DNA of 64,000 bases from GH45 sp046704385 (GTDB lineage: Bacteria; Bacteroidota; Bacteroidia; Bacteroidales; SZUA-534), in assembly GCA_046704385.1 (NCBI GenBank), contig JBJKSB010000013.1, forward strand, positions 136,092 to 200,091, given 5' to 3'. Under the pieces are notes generated by a model. The model saw only the letters and a list, made by a program, of their open reading frames with translations, was not told the DNA's origin and searched no databases. The position numbers and the translations under genes are program-made. Of the stretch, positions 44,764-56,800 are shown in pieces; the stretch's first letter is position 1; each line of letters opens with the position of its first letter.

Positions 44764-45897
44764 TTATTCAGTATCAGCTCCAGCTGGTTGTGCTTCACCT
44801 GATTTGTTTTGTGGTAAGTTAACTAAACCTGTTATGCGTAATATGGTTTCCGACTCTGTTGGATCATTTGTAATAACCGTAATTGATTTATTTTGTCTGT
44901 TGCTTTTACCGGCTGAATTAAAACGAATTTTAAGTTGGGCCGATTCACCTGGTTTAACAACTTCTTTTGAAGGATTAACTACAGTACAACCGCATGATGT
45001 TTTGGTTTTACGGATAATTAAATCGGATTTTCCGGTATTTTTAAAGTCAAAAACATGTTCTACTGTTTCACCCTGCTCAATAGTACCGAAATTAAAGGTT
45101 TTATCGGGGAAATCAATATGAGGTGCATTTGCTCTTTGTTCATCGGTCAGTTTTGAAAAATCTTCTTCAATGCTGGCGCTTATGGAAAGACTATTCCTGT
45201 TTTGATTTGTATTTCCGTTTACAGCTACGGTAACGCGATCCATTACAAATCCAAAATCATTCTTTTTTGCTGCATCATATTTTACGTTAATTACACCTTT
45301 CATTTGTGGTTTAAGTACCTCCGGAACTGCTTTAATCTGAATATGCGAAGGAACATTTCTGAATGACAGGCTTATGTCGTGGTCGGTGGTATTAATAACT
45401 TCCACTTCACCTTCTTTAACCTCATTTGAGTTAACCTTCATTAAAGCCAAATGATTGGTTTTTAACCTTAAATCGCCCATTGTTCGTGGATAATCGTCTT
45501 CAACTGTCCTTGGTTTTGGGGTAACATTAACTGTAAATCTTAAAGTTGAAGTTGGAGGATTTCCATTGGTAGTAACTGTTATCGATTTTGATTGATTACC
45601 TACTCTGTGGTTAGGATCGAATGAGGCAAGTACATAACCTTTAGCACCCGGTGCTATTGGTTCTTTGGTATAATCGGATGTGGTACAACCACACGATGGT
45701 CTAACATTAGTAATAACCAAAGCCTCGTTGCCTGTATTTGTAAATTCGAATTTATGCGAAACTTTACCACCAGCTTCGGGAACACTTCCGAAGTTATAAG
45801 TTGGTTCAGTCCATGAAATATTCGGACCAACCTGCTGTGCTTTTAATGCAGTTAATCCTGCTGCTAAGAATGCAAGAAATAATAAACCTTTTTTCAT
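44764..45897 (-). CDS. Secreted DUF1573 protein with two Ig-like domains
   Basis: The 377-residue protein has a signal peptide (about residues 1-20, ending LKAQQ). Two DUF1573 modules follow, each with the family core: FGSVPEAGGKVSHKFEFTNTG then PSCGCTTSDY (first), and FGTIEQGETVEHVFDFKNTG then TSCGCTVVNPS (second). The domain is an Ig-like fold common in Bacteroidota exported proteins, and no catalytic role is known. The CGC pairs may form disulfides or bind metal. It has a good promoter (45924-45950) and its own terminator, so it is a single-gene unit. Confidence 0.85.
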   Translation of the reverse strand: MKKGLLFLAFLAAGLTALKAQQVGPNISWTEPTYNFGSVPEAGGKVSHKFEFTNTGNEALVITNVRPSCGCTTSDYTKEPIAPGAKGYVLASFDPNHRVGNQSKSITVTTNGNPPTSTLRFTVNVTPKPRTVEDDYPRTMGDLRLKTNHLALMKVNSNEVKEGEVEVINTTDHDISLSFRNVPSHIQIKAVPEVLKPQMKGVINVKYDAAKKNDFGFVMDRVTVAVNGNTNQNRNSLSISASIEEDFSKLTDEQRANAPHIDFPDKTFNFGTIEQGETVEHVFDFKNTGKSDLIIRKTKTSCGCTVVNPSKEVVKPGESAQLKIRFNSAGKSNRQNKSITVITNDPTESETILRITGLVNLPQNKSGEAQPAGADTE

Positions 45898-45923
45898 TTT
45901 AATTGAATTTTAAAATTGAATCA

Positions 45924-45950
45924 CAAATATAGGAAATATATGCCCTACAA
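45924..45950 (-). promoter_or_regulatory. Bacteroidota-type promoter for DUF1573 gene
   Basis: On the minus strand a TTG (45948-45950) is followed after 16 nt by TATATTTG (45924-45931), which fits TAnnTTTG with a -33 TTG. The ATG is 27 nt downstream. Confidence 0.6.
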
Positions 45951-46015
45951 TTATATTTGGCCGGGCATTCTTCTGTTAATATAATGTTAAAGTTATACAC
46001 TTTTACATAGGGTAG

Positions 46016-47278
46016 TTATAAAATTTTATTTTTTAGTTTTTCAAAACTTGAAGCTGTTACATTTTGGAAAACCCGTAAATCAAACTCGGGAATTATAGCC
46101 ATAATGTGATCAAAAATATCGGCCTGTATAGCTTCATAATTAGCCCATCTCTGGTCTTTGCTGAATACGTAAATTTCAATTGGGATACCTTTTTCAGTAG
46201 GTTGTAACTGGCGGACCAAAAAAGTCATCTCCTGGTGAATATTTGGATTGTTCTTTAAATATTCTTCAATATATTTCCTGAATGTACCTATGTTTGTCAT
46301 CCGACGACCGTTTACCAGTACTGAGTTATCAATATTGTTTTTTAGGTTATAACCTTCTAATTCATTGTTTTTATTTTCAATATAATCTTTAAGAAGGGCT
46401 ATTTTTTTAAATTTCTCAATCATTTCAGGCGAGCAAAACTTCACACTGGTCATGTCGATATTTATCGATCTTTTAATCCTCCGGCCACCTGATTCTTCCA
46501 TTCCTCTCCAGTTCGAGAACGATTCAGTAACCAAAGCGTAGGTTGGAATGGTTGAAATGGTTTTGTCCCAATTCTGAACTTTTACCGTATTCAGGGTAAT
46601 TTCCAGTACGGTTCCGTCTGCTTTGCGGCTTGGCATCTCAATCCAATCTCCGATTTTAACCATGTGATTTGCGGACAGTTGAACGCTGGCCACGAAACCT
46701 AAAATAGTATCCTTGAATATTAACATTAATACTGCGGCCATGGCACCCAGGCCGGCGAGTAATTTTGCCGGTGAACTGCCGGTTACCAAAGAAATTATAA
46801 CAATACCCGAAACAAAGAATATAAAGATATTTATTAGTTGAATATATCCCTTTATGGGCTTTGTTTTAGATAGCTCAGTGTGTAAATAAATTTCATGCAA
46901 CGCTTTTAAAAATGAATTTATTACAATGGTACCTATAACTGTTATATAAACATATACAGCCGTTTGTATAAGTTTAACAACCAAAGGTAAATCGGTTAAT
47001 GCAATGGGGGCACTCCAATGTATTACCAGGGCAGGAGCAAAATGTGCCAGACGGTTAAATACTTTTCGCTTCAAAATTATATCATCCCATTTGTTTTTGC
47101 TGCGTTTTACAAATTCGGTTATGAATCTGATAATTATTTGTTTGGTTATTAAATCAGCAGCTATTGAAAGAATCAATATAATCAGGATAATAACCAGGGA
47201 TTTTATTAAAACCGCCATGTTTTGGGACAAACCCAGGGAAAGTAACCACTTCTGTAAAATCTCTAAATTTTCATTCAT
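46016..47278 (-). CDS. MscS-family mechanosensitive channel (YbdG-like)
   Basis: The 420-residue protein has about five membrane helices, the last being the pore helix region LLAGLGAMAAVLMLIFKDTILGFVASVQ that matches the MscS TM3. A beta-domain follows (VKIGDWIEMPSRKADGTVLEITLNTVKVQNWDKTISTIP). The long N-terminus and the W-EMP insert resemble the larger YbdG subtype. It should open under osmotic down-shock in the inner membrane. It is divergent from the next gene with a 139-nt spacer. Confidence 0.9.
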   Translation of the reverse strand: MNENLEILQKWLLSLGLSQNMAVLIKSLVIILIILILSIAADLITKQIIIRFITEFVKRSKNKWDDIILKRKVFNRLAHFAPALVIHWSAPIALTDLPLVVKLIQTAVYVYITVIGTIVINSFLKALHEIYLHTELSKTKPIKGYIQLINIFIFFVSGIVIISLVTGSSPAKLLAGLGAMAAVLMLIFKDTILGFVASVQLSANHMVKIGDWIEMPSRKADGTVLEITLNTVKVQNWDKTISTIPTYALVTESFSNWRGMEESGGRRIKRSINIDMTSVKFCSPEMIEKFKKIALLKDYIENKNNELEGYNLKNNIDNSVLVNGRRMTNIGTFRKYIEEYLKNNPNIHQEMTFLVRQLQPTEKGIPIEIYVFSKDQRWANYEAIQADIFDHIMAIIPEFDLRVFQNVTASSFEKLKNKIL

Positions 47279-47417
47279 AGGAAAAATTCATTTTTTACAA
47301 AAATATAACATTGAGGCAGGCTATAAAAACTATTTTATTGTAATTGTCGATTTTGTAAACTATATTATTGTACCACATAATTTGAATAAGTAACTTTAAT
47401 TTTCAATTAAAAACAGA

Positions 47418-48083
47418 ATGCTGCTTAGAAAATATTTAATTTTTATCGGACTTTTTATAACTCAATTGGCCTGGTCGCAAACCGACAGTATCCGACTGGT
47501 GAAGTATTCGCCGGGCTTTCGCTTTAAAGATGGTTTGTATCTGAGTCACGAGCAATTGCTTGACAATAAACCCATTCCTTTAAAACGGATTGTTTCGAAA
47601 TATAATAAATCGGGCTTCGATTTTTTTGACAAGCTCCTGCTGGAAGATAAAATAAGATATTACGATGAATACGGTATGGAGAAAGAGGTAAAAGTTGACG
47701 ATTTATGGGGTTTTTGCCGGCGTGGTTCCATTTATATAAACTGGGGTGACGATTTTAACCGTATTCCTGTAGTTGGAAGTGTTTGTCATTTTATTGCCAC
47801 TGTCACGGTGTCCGACGATCGTTATAATGTGCCTGCCTACGGTTATGGCTACTACAATGTGCCCTCAAATTCCACCAGAACAGAAATATTTCAGTTTATT
47901 ATGGATTTTAAAACCGGAAAAGTTCTGGAGTACACCTATGAGAATGTTCTGATAATACTTATGACTGATCCTGAATTGTACGATGAATTTAATGCCCTGA
48001 GCAATAAAAAGAAAAAGCAGTTAAAGTTTCTTTACATCAGAAAGTTTAATGAAAAACACCCTTTATATATACCGATTAACTAA
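47418..48083 (+). CDS. Secreted protein of unknown function
   Basis: The 221-residue protein has a signal peptide (MLLRKYLIFIGLFITQLAWSQ, cleaved after about residue 20). The mature part has a FKDGLYLSHEQLLDNKPIPLKRIV segment seen in Bacteroidota DUF6563-like secreted proteins and a Tyr/Gly-rich stretch (VPAYGYGYYNVP). It shows no catalytic motif or lipobox. It lies 68 nt upstream of another exported unknown and may share its transcript. Confidence 0.7.
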   Translation: MLLRKYLIFIGLFITQLAWSQTDSIRLVKYSPGFRFKDGLYLSHEQLLDNKPIPLKRIVSKYNKSGFDFFDKLLLEDKIRYYDEYGMEKEVKVDDLWGFCRRGSIYINWGDDFNRIPVVGSVCHFIATVTVSDDRYNVPAYGYGYYNVPSNSTRTEIFQFIMDFKTGKVLEYTYENVLIILMTDPELYDEFNALSNKKKKQLKFLYIRKFNEKHPLYIPIN

Positions 48084-48104
48084 TGTTTTTAAACCGGAAT
48101 ATTT

Positions 48105-48112
48105 TAAATTTG
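48105..48112 (+). promoter_or_regulatory. Candidate -7 box
   Basis: TAAATTTG matches TAnnTTTG, 39 nt before ATG 48152. The -33 TTG is not seen. Confidence 0.35.
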
Positions 48113-48151
48113 TAATACTTTAAATTATTTTTTGAAACTAAAATCTAAAAC

Positions 48152-49018
48152 ATGAAAAGAGTAGCCTTCGCTTTATCATTATTGACGATTGCAATACTAA
48201 GTAAAGCACAAACCACCGTGGGTACGCCCGAGCAGATTGCGCAATTTCTTAAGACCACTACTTATGTGGTATTAGAGAACAATCCGATGCTTCAATATAA
48301 TATATTAATAAAAGAAACCGTTGAAAAACACTGGGATTTGACCAAATTTGAATTTGTAACTTTTTCAACTGATGAATTCGACGAAGCACGAAAGGATCCA
48401 AACAAATCATTCCTGATTGTGAATAAAAAGTTTTTTGAAAAGGATAAAACCAAAGCTAAATACAATTACCTGTGCGTTCTGTTAGGAGGCAACTATGAAT
48501 TTGTAAACCAGATGCCTGATATAGCCAATATACCCATTTCATACGATGGTATGGATGAAGAAACTTATGCCTATAAATTAGGTATGATGGTTGAGTTTTT
48601 GCAAAATCATATTAAACTTTGTCAGGCTCATCCTGAGTTGAATTCAAAGAATATTCTTAAATACTATTACAAGAATATGACCGGTGATATCAGGGATAAA
48701 ACCTTATATGTGACGAAAGGTGATTTGGCTAAAAATTTTGGAATGAATGAGATTAAAGCCGTTTACCCGTACCCGGTAAAACTGGTTACCCGCGATGAGG
48801 TTAAGGCTGCTATCGATAATCATGATGAAAATGTGGTATTTGTGCATAAAGTTGGACCGGAAGGTACCAAGCGAACAGCCCGATGTTTCAATACTATTGT
48901 GGGTGCCGGCGATGCCCAATTGTATTATTTTAGCTGGCATATGATAAGCGATAAAGCGCCTGAAGGCTTATTGAAAAAAGACTGGAAAAAACTGGCTAAG
49001 GCTAAAAAAGCTGATTAA
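48152..49018 (+). CDS. Secreted or periplasmic protein of unknown function
   Basis: The 288-residue protein has a signal peptide ending near ILSKAQ. The mature protein is mixed alpha/beta with no motif I can assign; the segment FSWHMISDKAPEGLLKKDWKKLAKAKK forms its Lys-rich C-terminus. It is presumably periplasmic. A strong bidirectional terminator at 49031-49060 separates it from the convergent thioredoxin genes. No known family is recognised. Confidence 0.7.
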   Translation: MKRVAFALSLLTIAILSKAQTTVGTPEQIAQFLKTTTYVVLENNPMLQYNILIKETVEKHWDLTKFEFVTFSTDEFDEARKDPNKSFLIVNKKFFEKDKTKAKYNYLCVLLGGNYEFVNQMPDIANIPISYDGMDEETYAYKLGMMVEFLQNHIKLCQAHPELNSKNILKYYYKNMTGDIRDKTLYVTKGDLAKNFGMNEIKAVYPYPVKLVTRDEVKAAIDNHDENVVFVHKVGPEGTKRTARCFNTIVGAGDAQLYYFSWHMISDKAPEGLLKKDWKKLAKAKKAD

Positions 49019-49030
49019 GGTTATAATAAA

Positions 49031-49060
49031 AAAGCCCTTCCGAAAATCCGGAAGGGCTTT
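49031..49060. terminator. Bidirectional intrinsic terminator
   Basis: AAAGCCCTTCCG (49031-49042) is perfectly complementary to CGGAAGGGCTTT (49049-49060), with A-rich DNA before and T-rich after. It serves both convergent transcripts. Confidence 0.9.
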
Positions 49061-49077
49061 TTATAGTTGCGAGTATT

Positions 49078-49611
49078 CTATTTATTTCCTAAAAGGAAAT
49101 TATCAATCATTCCTTTAAACATCGATTTAGTTTCTTCTTTTGACCGGCCTATGCCTGATCCCATTTGCGGTTTGCCTTCTTTCGGGCAATATAAAAAAGC
49201 CGGTATACTTTCAATTCCAAAAGCGGCTGATAGTTCTCTTTCTTCCTCAGTATTTACTTTATACACGTAAATTTTGCCATTATATTCCTTGGCAAGTTCT
49301 TCCAGAATGGGTCCGGCTATTTGACACGGACGGCACCAGTCTGCATAAAAATCAATAATGCAGGGTTTGTCCCCTTTATAAACCCATTTGTCTGAATACG
49401 TTTCATAATCCCAAACTTTTTCAAGGAAATCGTTTTTAGTGATATGGACTACATTTGTGGCCGTTGCATTTGCCGGAGTCGCAGTATTCTCTACTTTAGC
49501 TTGTTTTTCAGTAGTTTTGTTCGATTTGTTATTTTCAGCATTTCCGTTAGCACAACTTTGTCCAACGAATGATAAAGTGACGATCGCGAATAAAAATGGA
49601 ATAATTTTCAT
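49078..49611 (-). CDS. Periplasmic thioredoxin-fold lipoprotein
   Basis: I start at 49611 (MKIIPFLFAIVTL); an in-frame extension to 49683 lies inside the upstream thioredoxin gene and is unlikely. The 177-residue protein has a lipobox-like VGQSC at Cys20 and a low-complexity linker. A thioredoxin domain with WCRPC (ADWCRPCQIAGP) and the cis-Pro segment ESIPAF follows. It may act as a reductase or chaperone for exported proteins. It follows a cytosolic-type thioredoxin gene by 5 nt. Confidence 0.85.
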   Translation of the reverse strand: MKIIPFLFAIVTLSFVGQSCANGNAENNKSNKTTEKQAKVENTATPANATATNVVHITKNDFLEKVWDYETYSDKWVYKGDKPCIIDFYADWCRPCQIAGPILEELAKEYNGKIYVYKVNTEEERELSAAFGIESIPAFLYCPKEGKPQMGSGIGRSKEETKSMFKGMIDNFLLGNK

Positions 49612-49616
49612 AGTTT

Positions 49617-49916
49617 TTAGTTTAAATAATACTGTAATGTTGCAAGTAGCTGCGATGCTGGTACTACCCCTGAGTTTTGCCATTTAATTTCACCTTTACG
49701 GAATAAAATCATGGTGGGTATGCTACGGATCTGGTATTTGTGCGAAATTGTCAGATTTTTTTCTGTATCAATTTTAATAATACGGATTTTGTCACCCAGG
49801 GTATCTTTTACCTGTCGTAAAATAGGCGGAACCATTTTGCACGGAGCACACCAATCGGCGTAAAAATCAACCAGCACAGGAACATCACTATTTATAATCT
49901 CAGCAAAACTATTCAT
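49617..49916 (-). CDS. trxA: Thioredoxin
   Basis: The 99-residue protein is a thioredoxin with active site ADWCAPCK (WCAPC rather than WCGPC) and the conserved cis-Pro RSIPTM. No signal peptide is visible, so it is cytosolic. The Ala at the second CxxC position may raise or lower the redox potential relative to classical Trx. It is the first gene of a two-thioredoxin operon with the lipoprotein next door. Confidence 0.88.
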   Translation of the reverse strand: MNSFAEIINSDVPVLVDFYADWCAPCKMVPPILRQVKDTLGDKIRIIKIDTEKNLTISHKYQIRSIPTMILFRKGEIKWQNSGVVPASQLLATLQYYLN

Positions 49917-50164
49917 AACAAAATTTTGGATGCAAAACTACAAATTAAATACCAAAAAATTAACATATGTAAATAAATAAATATGTGAAATAAAAATTGA
50001 ATCAGATTATTTTATATTGGCTTTAATCTGGTTATTAGTTACTTGCAAAATAAAATGTATTTTCCCCTGGGGGAAATGCCAAAAACCTGTCCTGAACTTG
50101 TTTCGGGAGGCAAAGGGGGACAAGTAAGAAATAAAAAAATAACTTCGAATTCTTTGCTAATATT

Positions 50165-50662
50165 TTAATAACTGATGCTAATTATTTTTCCATCGCAGAA
50201 ATCAAAGAATTTTTCTTTGGTGGCCATCTGTACACTATCCATCAGGTCTTCTGCGGTTTTGTCAGCTGCTTTGAGGCATTCAGGGCAAACTATTATATGA
50301 ACACCCTTTTCTTTTAATTCATTTAACAGGGTTAATGACGATGGGAATCCCTTAAAAGTAATATCGGGGGCATCTTTAAGTAAGGTATAAATACCTTTAA
50401 TATCGGCATAAACCAGCACTTCATTATCGTCGCTCATCATTTTGGCCATACTTAATGCCATGAGAACCCGTTGCGGATTTTCCGGGCCACTGGTGAGATG
50501 AATAAAAATACCATCCCTGGGTTTTAAAGCTTTTTTCTGGCCTTGCATAGCTTCAACCACCTCTGTGGTTTTTGACAATTTGATTCCCGAGGTTTTATTC
50601 CTACATCCGGAAAAAGAAATAGCCAACAACACAGTTATAAAAACAGACAATTTAATTTTCAT
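50165..50662 (-). CDS. DsrE-like lipoprotein
   Basis: The 165-residue protein starts with a lipoprotein signal (lipobox FSGC, Cys20) and continues as a DsrE/DsrF/YchN-type alpha/beta domain. DGIFIHLTSGPENPQRVLMALSMAKM is the family's first strand-helix, and VCPECLKAAD holds two Cys at the position where DsrE proteins carry a persulfide cysteine. It could handle sulfane sulfur or redox at the periplasmic face. It has no adjacent dsr or tus genes. The two Cys residues are the only functional hint. Confidence 0.7.
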   Translation of the reverse strand: MKIKLSVFITVLLAISFSGCRNKTSGIKLSKTTEVVEAMQGQKKALKPRDGIFIHLTSGPENPQRVLMALSMAKMMSDDNEVLVYADIKGIYTLLKDAPDITFKGFPSSLTLLNELKEKGVHIIVCPECLKAADKTAEDLMDSVQMATKEKFFDFCDGKIISISY

Positions 50663-50805
50663 AGTTTTTATTTTTGGTTACGCCAGATAACCGTGAAGAT
50701 ACAAAAATTATATTTTCCTGCAACTTATTGTGTATGTGTTTTTTAATTTTGGTAAAAAGCCACCGTTTTTAGCCGTTGAACAACTAAATTTTGATTATAA
50801 AAAAC

Positions 50806-50837
50806 AAAAAAGCGCAGAACTTGATAGTCCTGCGCTT
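50806..50837 (-). terminator. Intrinsic terminator of the giant gene (minus strand)
   Basis: AAGCGCAG (50810-50817) pairs with CTGCGCTT (50830-50837). On the minus strand the stem is followed by a T-run and lies 20 nt after the stop of the 6.7-kb gene. Confidence 0.85.
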
Positions 50838-50857
50838 ACAAACTACTACTACGCCAA

Positions 50858-53800
50858 CTATTTATTACCAGTCGGTTCCTTTTTAGAGCTTCCTGCTCTT
50901 TTTAATATTTCTAATGCTGCATATTTGGCAGCAGCAATGGTCTCGCGATTTACCTTCTCAATGATACTGCCCCGGGTTAAATCTTCAGCTAAAATATAAC
51001 CGTTCATTAGCAATAACTGAATGATCATATTATTGACAACCGTTTCCTGGGTATAACCACTGGCAATATAAAGCTTATCGGCTACTTCAGAGAATTCAAT
51101 TGCAAATTCGGCAATATCCGGTAAATTCATCAATTGCAAATAAGTTTCACTGTAAGTGGATAGTTCAATATTCATATTCGGATTGATTAAAAGCGGACTA
51201 AACGGTTTGTTTTTGTCTTCGGCTTTAAACCCTTTTAATTTTGAAAGGTCCACCTCCTTTTTAGAATTATCGATGCGTACAAATTTAGCTTTACGCATTT
51301 GTTCCATTTGCCATAACCAGAAATTGTAACGATACACCTCCGAATTTCCTTTGTGTCCGTTAAAGATATGGGCATAACACTCGTGAATCTGCTTTTTAAC
51401 CTTGTTTTTATTTTCGTTAATCTCGGGGCGCGAAATGCGAACTTCACGGATTAGCTTACGCATATCTTCAGCAGCCATCTGTGGACCCGTAATTTCTTTA
51501 CCTTTCCGGCCAATATCCGTACTTAAAATACCTAACTGTATTTTCTTTCCTTCTCCGGTTTTCAATACTTCAATAAGGTGTTTTTTACCTTTATTCTCGC
51601 CAACCTCATCAATAAATGGCTGACCACCCGGAGTACTTGCCAGGGCATCAAATATCTGGTTAAACATACTACGGTCAATAGTTACCGGATGCTCTTCTTC
51701 TTCATTAACCCCAATGGCAATAAACCGGTTTTTGATGATATCAAAATTAACTTTCTTTATGGTTAAACTGATACCATTATGGGTGAAGCTTTTGTCAACA
51801 AAAATCTTGTTTACAGTTCCATCCAGATCAATTTTATCAATCATTTTATACGATGAGCACAAGTAAGTTTTTCCGGTAAATTCGTCTTTTTCCCAGTCAA
51901 GTACATCATCAATATAACTACCGTGTGCATCCAGAACATCAACAATGTTTTTATCGCCGGTATAGCGCAATAAGGTGCGCTGGAAGTGAGGATTGTCACC
52001 ACTGGTGGCTTTTTCCTTGCGCTCGCCATGTGAATCACGGTAAAGTATGAAGTTTTCAGGATTTTCGTACCGGGTTATACCGGCTTCCTCACGTGCAAAG
52101 TTGCTGGCTGTAAGCATAATGTCGATTTTAAACGGCATCCTTACATCGCATAATCCGCTAATGGTCGACCGCGAGTTTAGGTCTTCCACATTGCTGTCAG
52201 CACTGCTTTCGAACAACGAATAATAATATTTAATGTATTCCGGATCGAAATCGGTTACGCGGCTAAAGTCACCCACCTCGGTACCAATCCCGTAAAGGTT
52301 ACCTTCAGCATCAGGAAATACATGGAACATATCGCCGGCAATCATTTTCAACGAACGAACACCGGGCAGATTTTTCTTCATCCACTTCAGCATCATGGCA
52401 GCAAGCATTTCCGATTTACCCACGCCGCTGTCGCCATCTACCTGAACAACAAAAACAGCTCCGTCTTCTTCCTCAACGGCAAACATGGATCCGTGAACCG
52501 GAATACCGCCCATTTCTTTAACCTTCTCATTCATTACAGTCAGGCGGGGTTTTTTAATGTTTCCGTAATAGTCGCCTTTTTGTGTCAAAGGCGTTATTAT
52601 GGTTTTGATATTTCCATTGGGTCCTTTAATATCAAAATAACCAACTCGCGGGAACGAGATTACTTTAGCCGGAGCTCCGTAAAAACAAATGGTATCGGGG
52701 ACAAAGTTCTTCACATCATCAATGGAAGCATCCTGTAAATCGAGCAAACGATAATTATCGGCCATATATTTCATATAGCTTTTGTGATAAATAAACAGCT
52801 CGTTGAGCAGCCCGCCGTTAAATATCTTACAGCGGTAATCACCCATGTCCATGTTACCAACAAATTTTTGTAAACGGTTTACAAAAAATGATCCTAACGG
52901 CCGGGTGTCCAGAATTTTAATATACTCGTTTGATGCTTCATCGGAAACAGCCAGCGCTTTTTCTTTGGTGCCGCCACCCTGAGCATCTTCAACCCGGTCA
53001 ATTTTATGGAAAGCATATTCCCGCTTTTTAGCATCGGTGGCAATGCGGGTATGGGTTTGAACGTTCTTTTCGGTACCTACCACGCCACATTCGTTCATCA
53101 AGCCGGCAATCCATTTTAATTTGCCGTTTTCGAATTTATCGAGCGGATGATTATTGATATCATAATTTTTGTGCAATGTAATTCCGTGTTGCACCATCTC
53201 ATTAATGGCTGAATTTTGTTGCGCAAATTCTGCCTCCGTAAGGTGCATAATAGAATGGGTATACCTGTCGTAGTGCTCATTGTTTTTCGTCTGGTTCATC
53301 AGGTTGATCAGGAACAGGGTAAACAGCCTTACCTCGCTGTGAAGATCTTCGGCTTCAATGTTTTGTTTTCCCGATTCAACTACATCCAACCATATTTCTT
53401 TAATTTCGGCAGGCAACGATTTGTGTAGAAAATCACCCACAATAGCTTCCATTTCAAGGTCATCGATAGCAGAAAGCTTTTCACCAAACCTTTTTGCCAG
53501 TGAAACCACTTTGTTTTTGAAGAAATCCTTGCGGCTCAACAGATACAAACGGGTAATTTTCTCATTTGAATTTATATCCTGTGTCAGAACTTTTTCGTTG
53601 ATAAACTTCTCAATGGTACCATAAAGCTTTTGTCCCAATCCTACATTTTCGGCTACAAATGCATCGTTGATGCTTGCAGCTGTTCTTTTCAGGAAATAAG
53701 CTGCATTAATATTCGATGTTTTTTTGCCAACTACCAGTTCGAATTTCCTGATTCCGACTTCAACCAATTCTGTCAATGCAGGTTCAACCGGATCGTTCTC

Positions 53801-56800
53801 AAAAGGCAGGTTAAAATGCAGCATCAATTCCCTGATGTGTTTGCGTAGCACCATGTTTACACCTTCGAGTCTGGCAATATCATCGGCATGTTTGCCGGAA
53901 CTGTTTATCGCTAAAATCTTGGTTTTACTGGGTGAGAACAGAATGCGTTCCATCTCAAGCAAAATTTCAGACATAATGATATCTTCCTCTGGTCCGTCCA
54001 AAACGTAATCGGTAGGCTGGTACTCAAGTTTATTAGTGATGTACTTCAGCAACACCGATTTACCGTAACGCGCCAGCACGGTTCCAAAATCAAGGTTTTT
54101 GATCATTGGAATGCTTTTGAATATCTGTGGCAACAGGTTCTCATAAACCGAGGTAAAGGCCACACTACGGATAAAGCTGGTTAAATCGGTGCATTTACCC
54201 ACTTCTTCAGAAAATTCCAGGACTGAATTTTTGGAATTACCGATAGTGTTGATGCTGATACCACTCATGGCCGGCGATGCGTGGTACAAAGTCCATACAT
54301 TGTTGATGCGCAACGGATTGCTGAGTGTTTTATTCAGGTTTTTGATTACATGAAAATCGTCGAGCATCTGGCGGATAAATTGCCGGTCGGTTTTGGCGTA
54401 GAACAGCTCATCAAGAATTTCGTCGGAGCTAAGTTCCTGGTTCTCTTCCGCATTTTTGGCGTTATAAAATTTCACCCAGTAATTCAGTACAATTTCCAGG
54501 GCATTTTTAAATTCCTTACGGAAAATATCATAACCTTTCACAGTACCGTCGAGGTAATCACCCATTGAGAATCGGAGGAATCCGGTTTGGTAAGGTATTA
54601 CAGCAATACCACGAACTTCGGCCAGTTTTTTTGTAAATTTCTCAAGGTCCTGATAGGAGAAGAAATTATTCAGCTGGATATTGAACAGGAATGAACCATC
54701 GGAGGCAATAATCTTGGCATATTGCCCGGCTTCACCAGCCAGCAATTCGGCGGCAGTTTCCTTGGCAATTTTCAAACGCAGTAAAGCTTCGTCCCTAAAG
54801 TTTTTGTTTACTCTGAAGGCATTAATTTCCTTTACCAGTTGTTTCTGATAATAGATAAAGAACGGTTCATCCTTGTACTTAAAATCGTCGGGTAATTGCA
54901 AAACATCCAGTTTATCGAGCGATACCAGTTCGTTTAATAAGAACATATGCAACGGACTGCCTTCGAAGGGTGAAAAGCGCAACAGTTCTTTGGTGCTTTT
55001 TGAATTTTGTTTGCGGTGATAGCTCTCAATTTCGGCCATTATATAGCGCTCAATGCGCATTTTAATCTTATTACGCGATGCATTTTTAGGGAGCCTTTCT
55101 TCCAGGTTATCCTTAATTGATTTGGCCAGTTGAGCTGTTTCCAGGATATTTACCAGCATAAACAACGAGTTGGTATTTCCTTTTTCAACACTGTTTTGTT
55201 TGCGGGCAAAATCAATTACATCTTTTTTAGCCGGGGTGGCAATTACCGATCCCAGACGGTCGCCGGTAGCTCCCAGGTTTTTGGTAGTCGAGATAGATGA
55301 AACAAGGTTTATTCTTGCATATTGCTGGTTCAGGTTATTCAATACATACCTTGAAATGGTGCGCCATTTAGGTTCCATTTCGTTAGTAATTTTTACCGAA
55401 TCGTTGTAAGCCTCATCGAGGAACAGGGTAATTTTGCTGGTAGTAACAAAGCGCAGGAATCCTAATAACGACTGATTATTAAAGTCAGAATATCCTGATG
55501 GGTTGGCCGGGTCGTTAATAACAATGGTAAGGTTTTCGCAGAAACTGTCCCAAAGATTTCCCGACTCATCAAAAACGGTAAAAGTTTTTTTCATCCGTTC
55601 CAGGCGGGTGGTCAGGCGGTCGTAGTCGATATGGCCTTCCTCATCTATCCCTATTTCAAGGTCGAAAGGATTAATGTCGAACCGGTCGGTAGGGAACAGG
55701 TCCATATATTCCCACGAGGAGTATTTGTTAAACAGGATGTAAGGTTTTAACACCTTGTCTTCCTTGCCAAACAATACATCGCGGATAATCATCTGAACAT
55801 CGTCTGAAATAGATGTTTTGCTCAGGTTCGATAAATTGCTGATAAATTCCTTGATAATATCCTGCTCTTTGGCGGTAAGTGCGTTGTATTTTTCAAAAAC
55901 ACCCAGATCGATCAGGAAATTATTGAAACGGCCTTTGTTGTCGGCTTCGTTTTCTGCTTTTACCAGGTATTGTTTGTATTTTTCCAAAAACAGGTTGATC
56001 CCAAAGTTTTTATGGAAATGGTTTTTCAGTGTACGCTGGTAAGTATCGGGAATAACATCCAGGATTACCCGGCAACGCTCAATAATAGCTTTGTCAACGG
56101 GTTTCAGCTTGCGTTGCAGCAGGTATTCGCCATAGGTTTTAATCTGGTTACGGCCACCTCCTTCAACAATAGTGGCAATCTGAACTTCGTCGTTCTCAGA
56201 ATAAAAATATTTTTTTGAACGTTCCTCAAATTCCTGGATTAACCGTTTGTTTTGTTTTTTCAGGCTTTCGGCACTGGTACAATCGATAATCATGGCAATG
56301 TAATCGCGCAGTTTCTCCAGCGAATATTTGTCTTTTAATATCTGCCGCGAAAATTCGTCGAATTTAAACAGTACAATATTTTTATCAAGGTTATCGGTAA
56401 CGCCAATCTGTTCTTTTTTAAGCTGTTCGAGTTCTACCTCGTATTCTTTAATCTGGTTTTGGATGAGCGATTTAAAATGCTCCAGGTTTTTTAAGCTGAC
56501 CTTCTCAAGGATCAAACGCAGGTTCAGCTGGCTGTTTGCCAGGGCACCCAGTTTTTTTGTGTGTACCTTGTTCAGGGTTTGTATAATTTTATTATGTAGA
56601 CAAAATACCAGGCTGGTATTGGTGCTTTTCGAAATTTCCGACGAATCGATAAAAATCATGCGGGTTAACAACTGGAACCAGCGTGGATTGTTGAACAGGT
56701 TTTTACGCATGTTGGTGATGCGGATGGCAAATATGGAAGTGGTATCTTCCTTTAATGCAGTGTACAACGATTCCTCATCTGTAAAGTCGATATCCTGAAC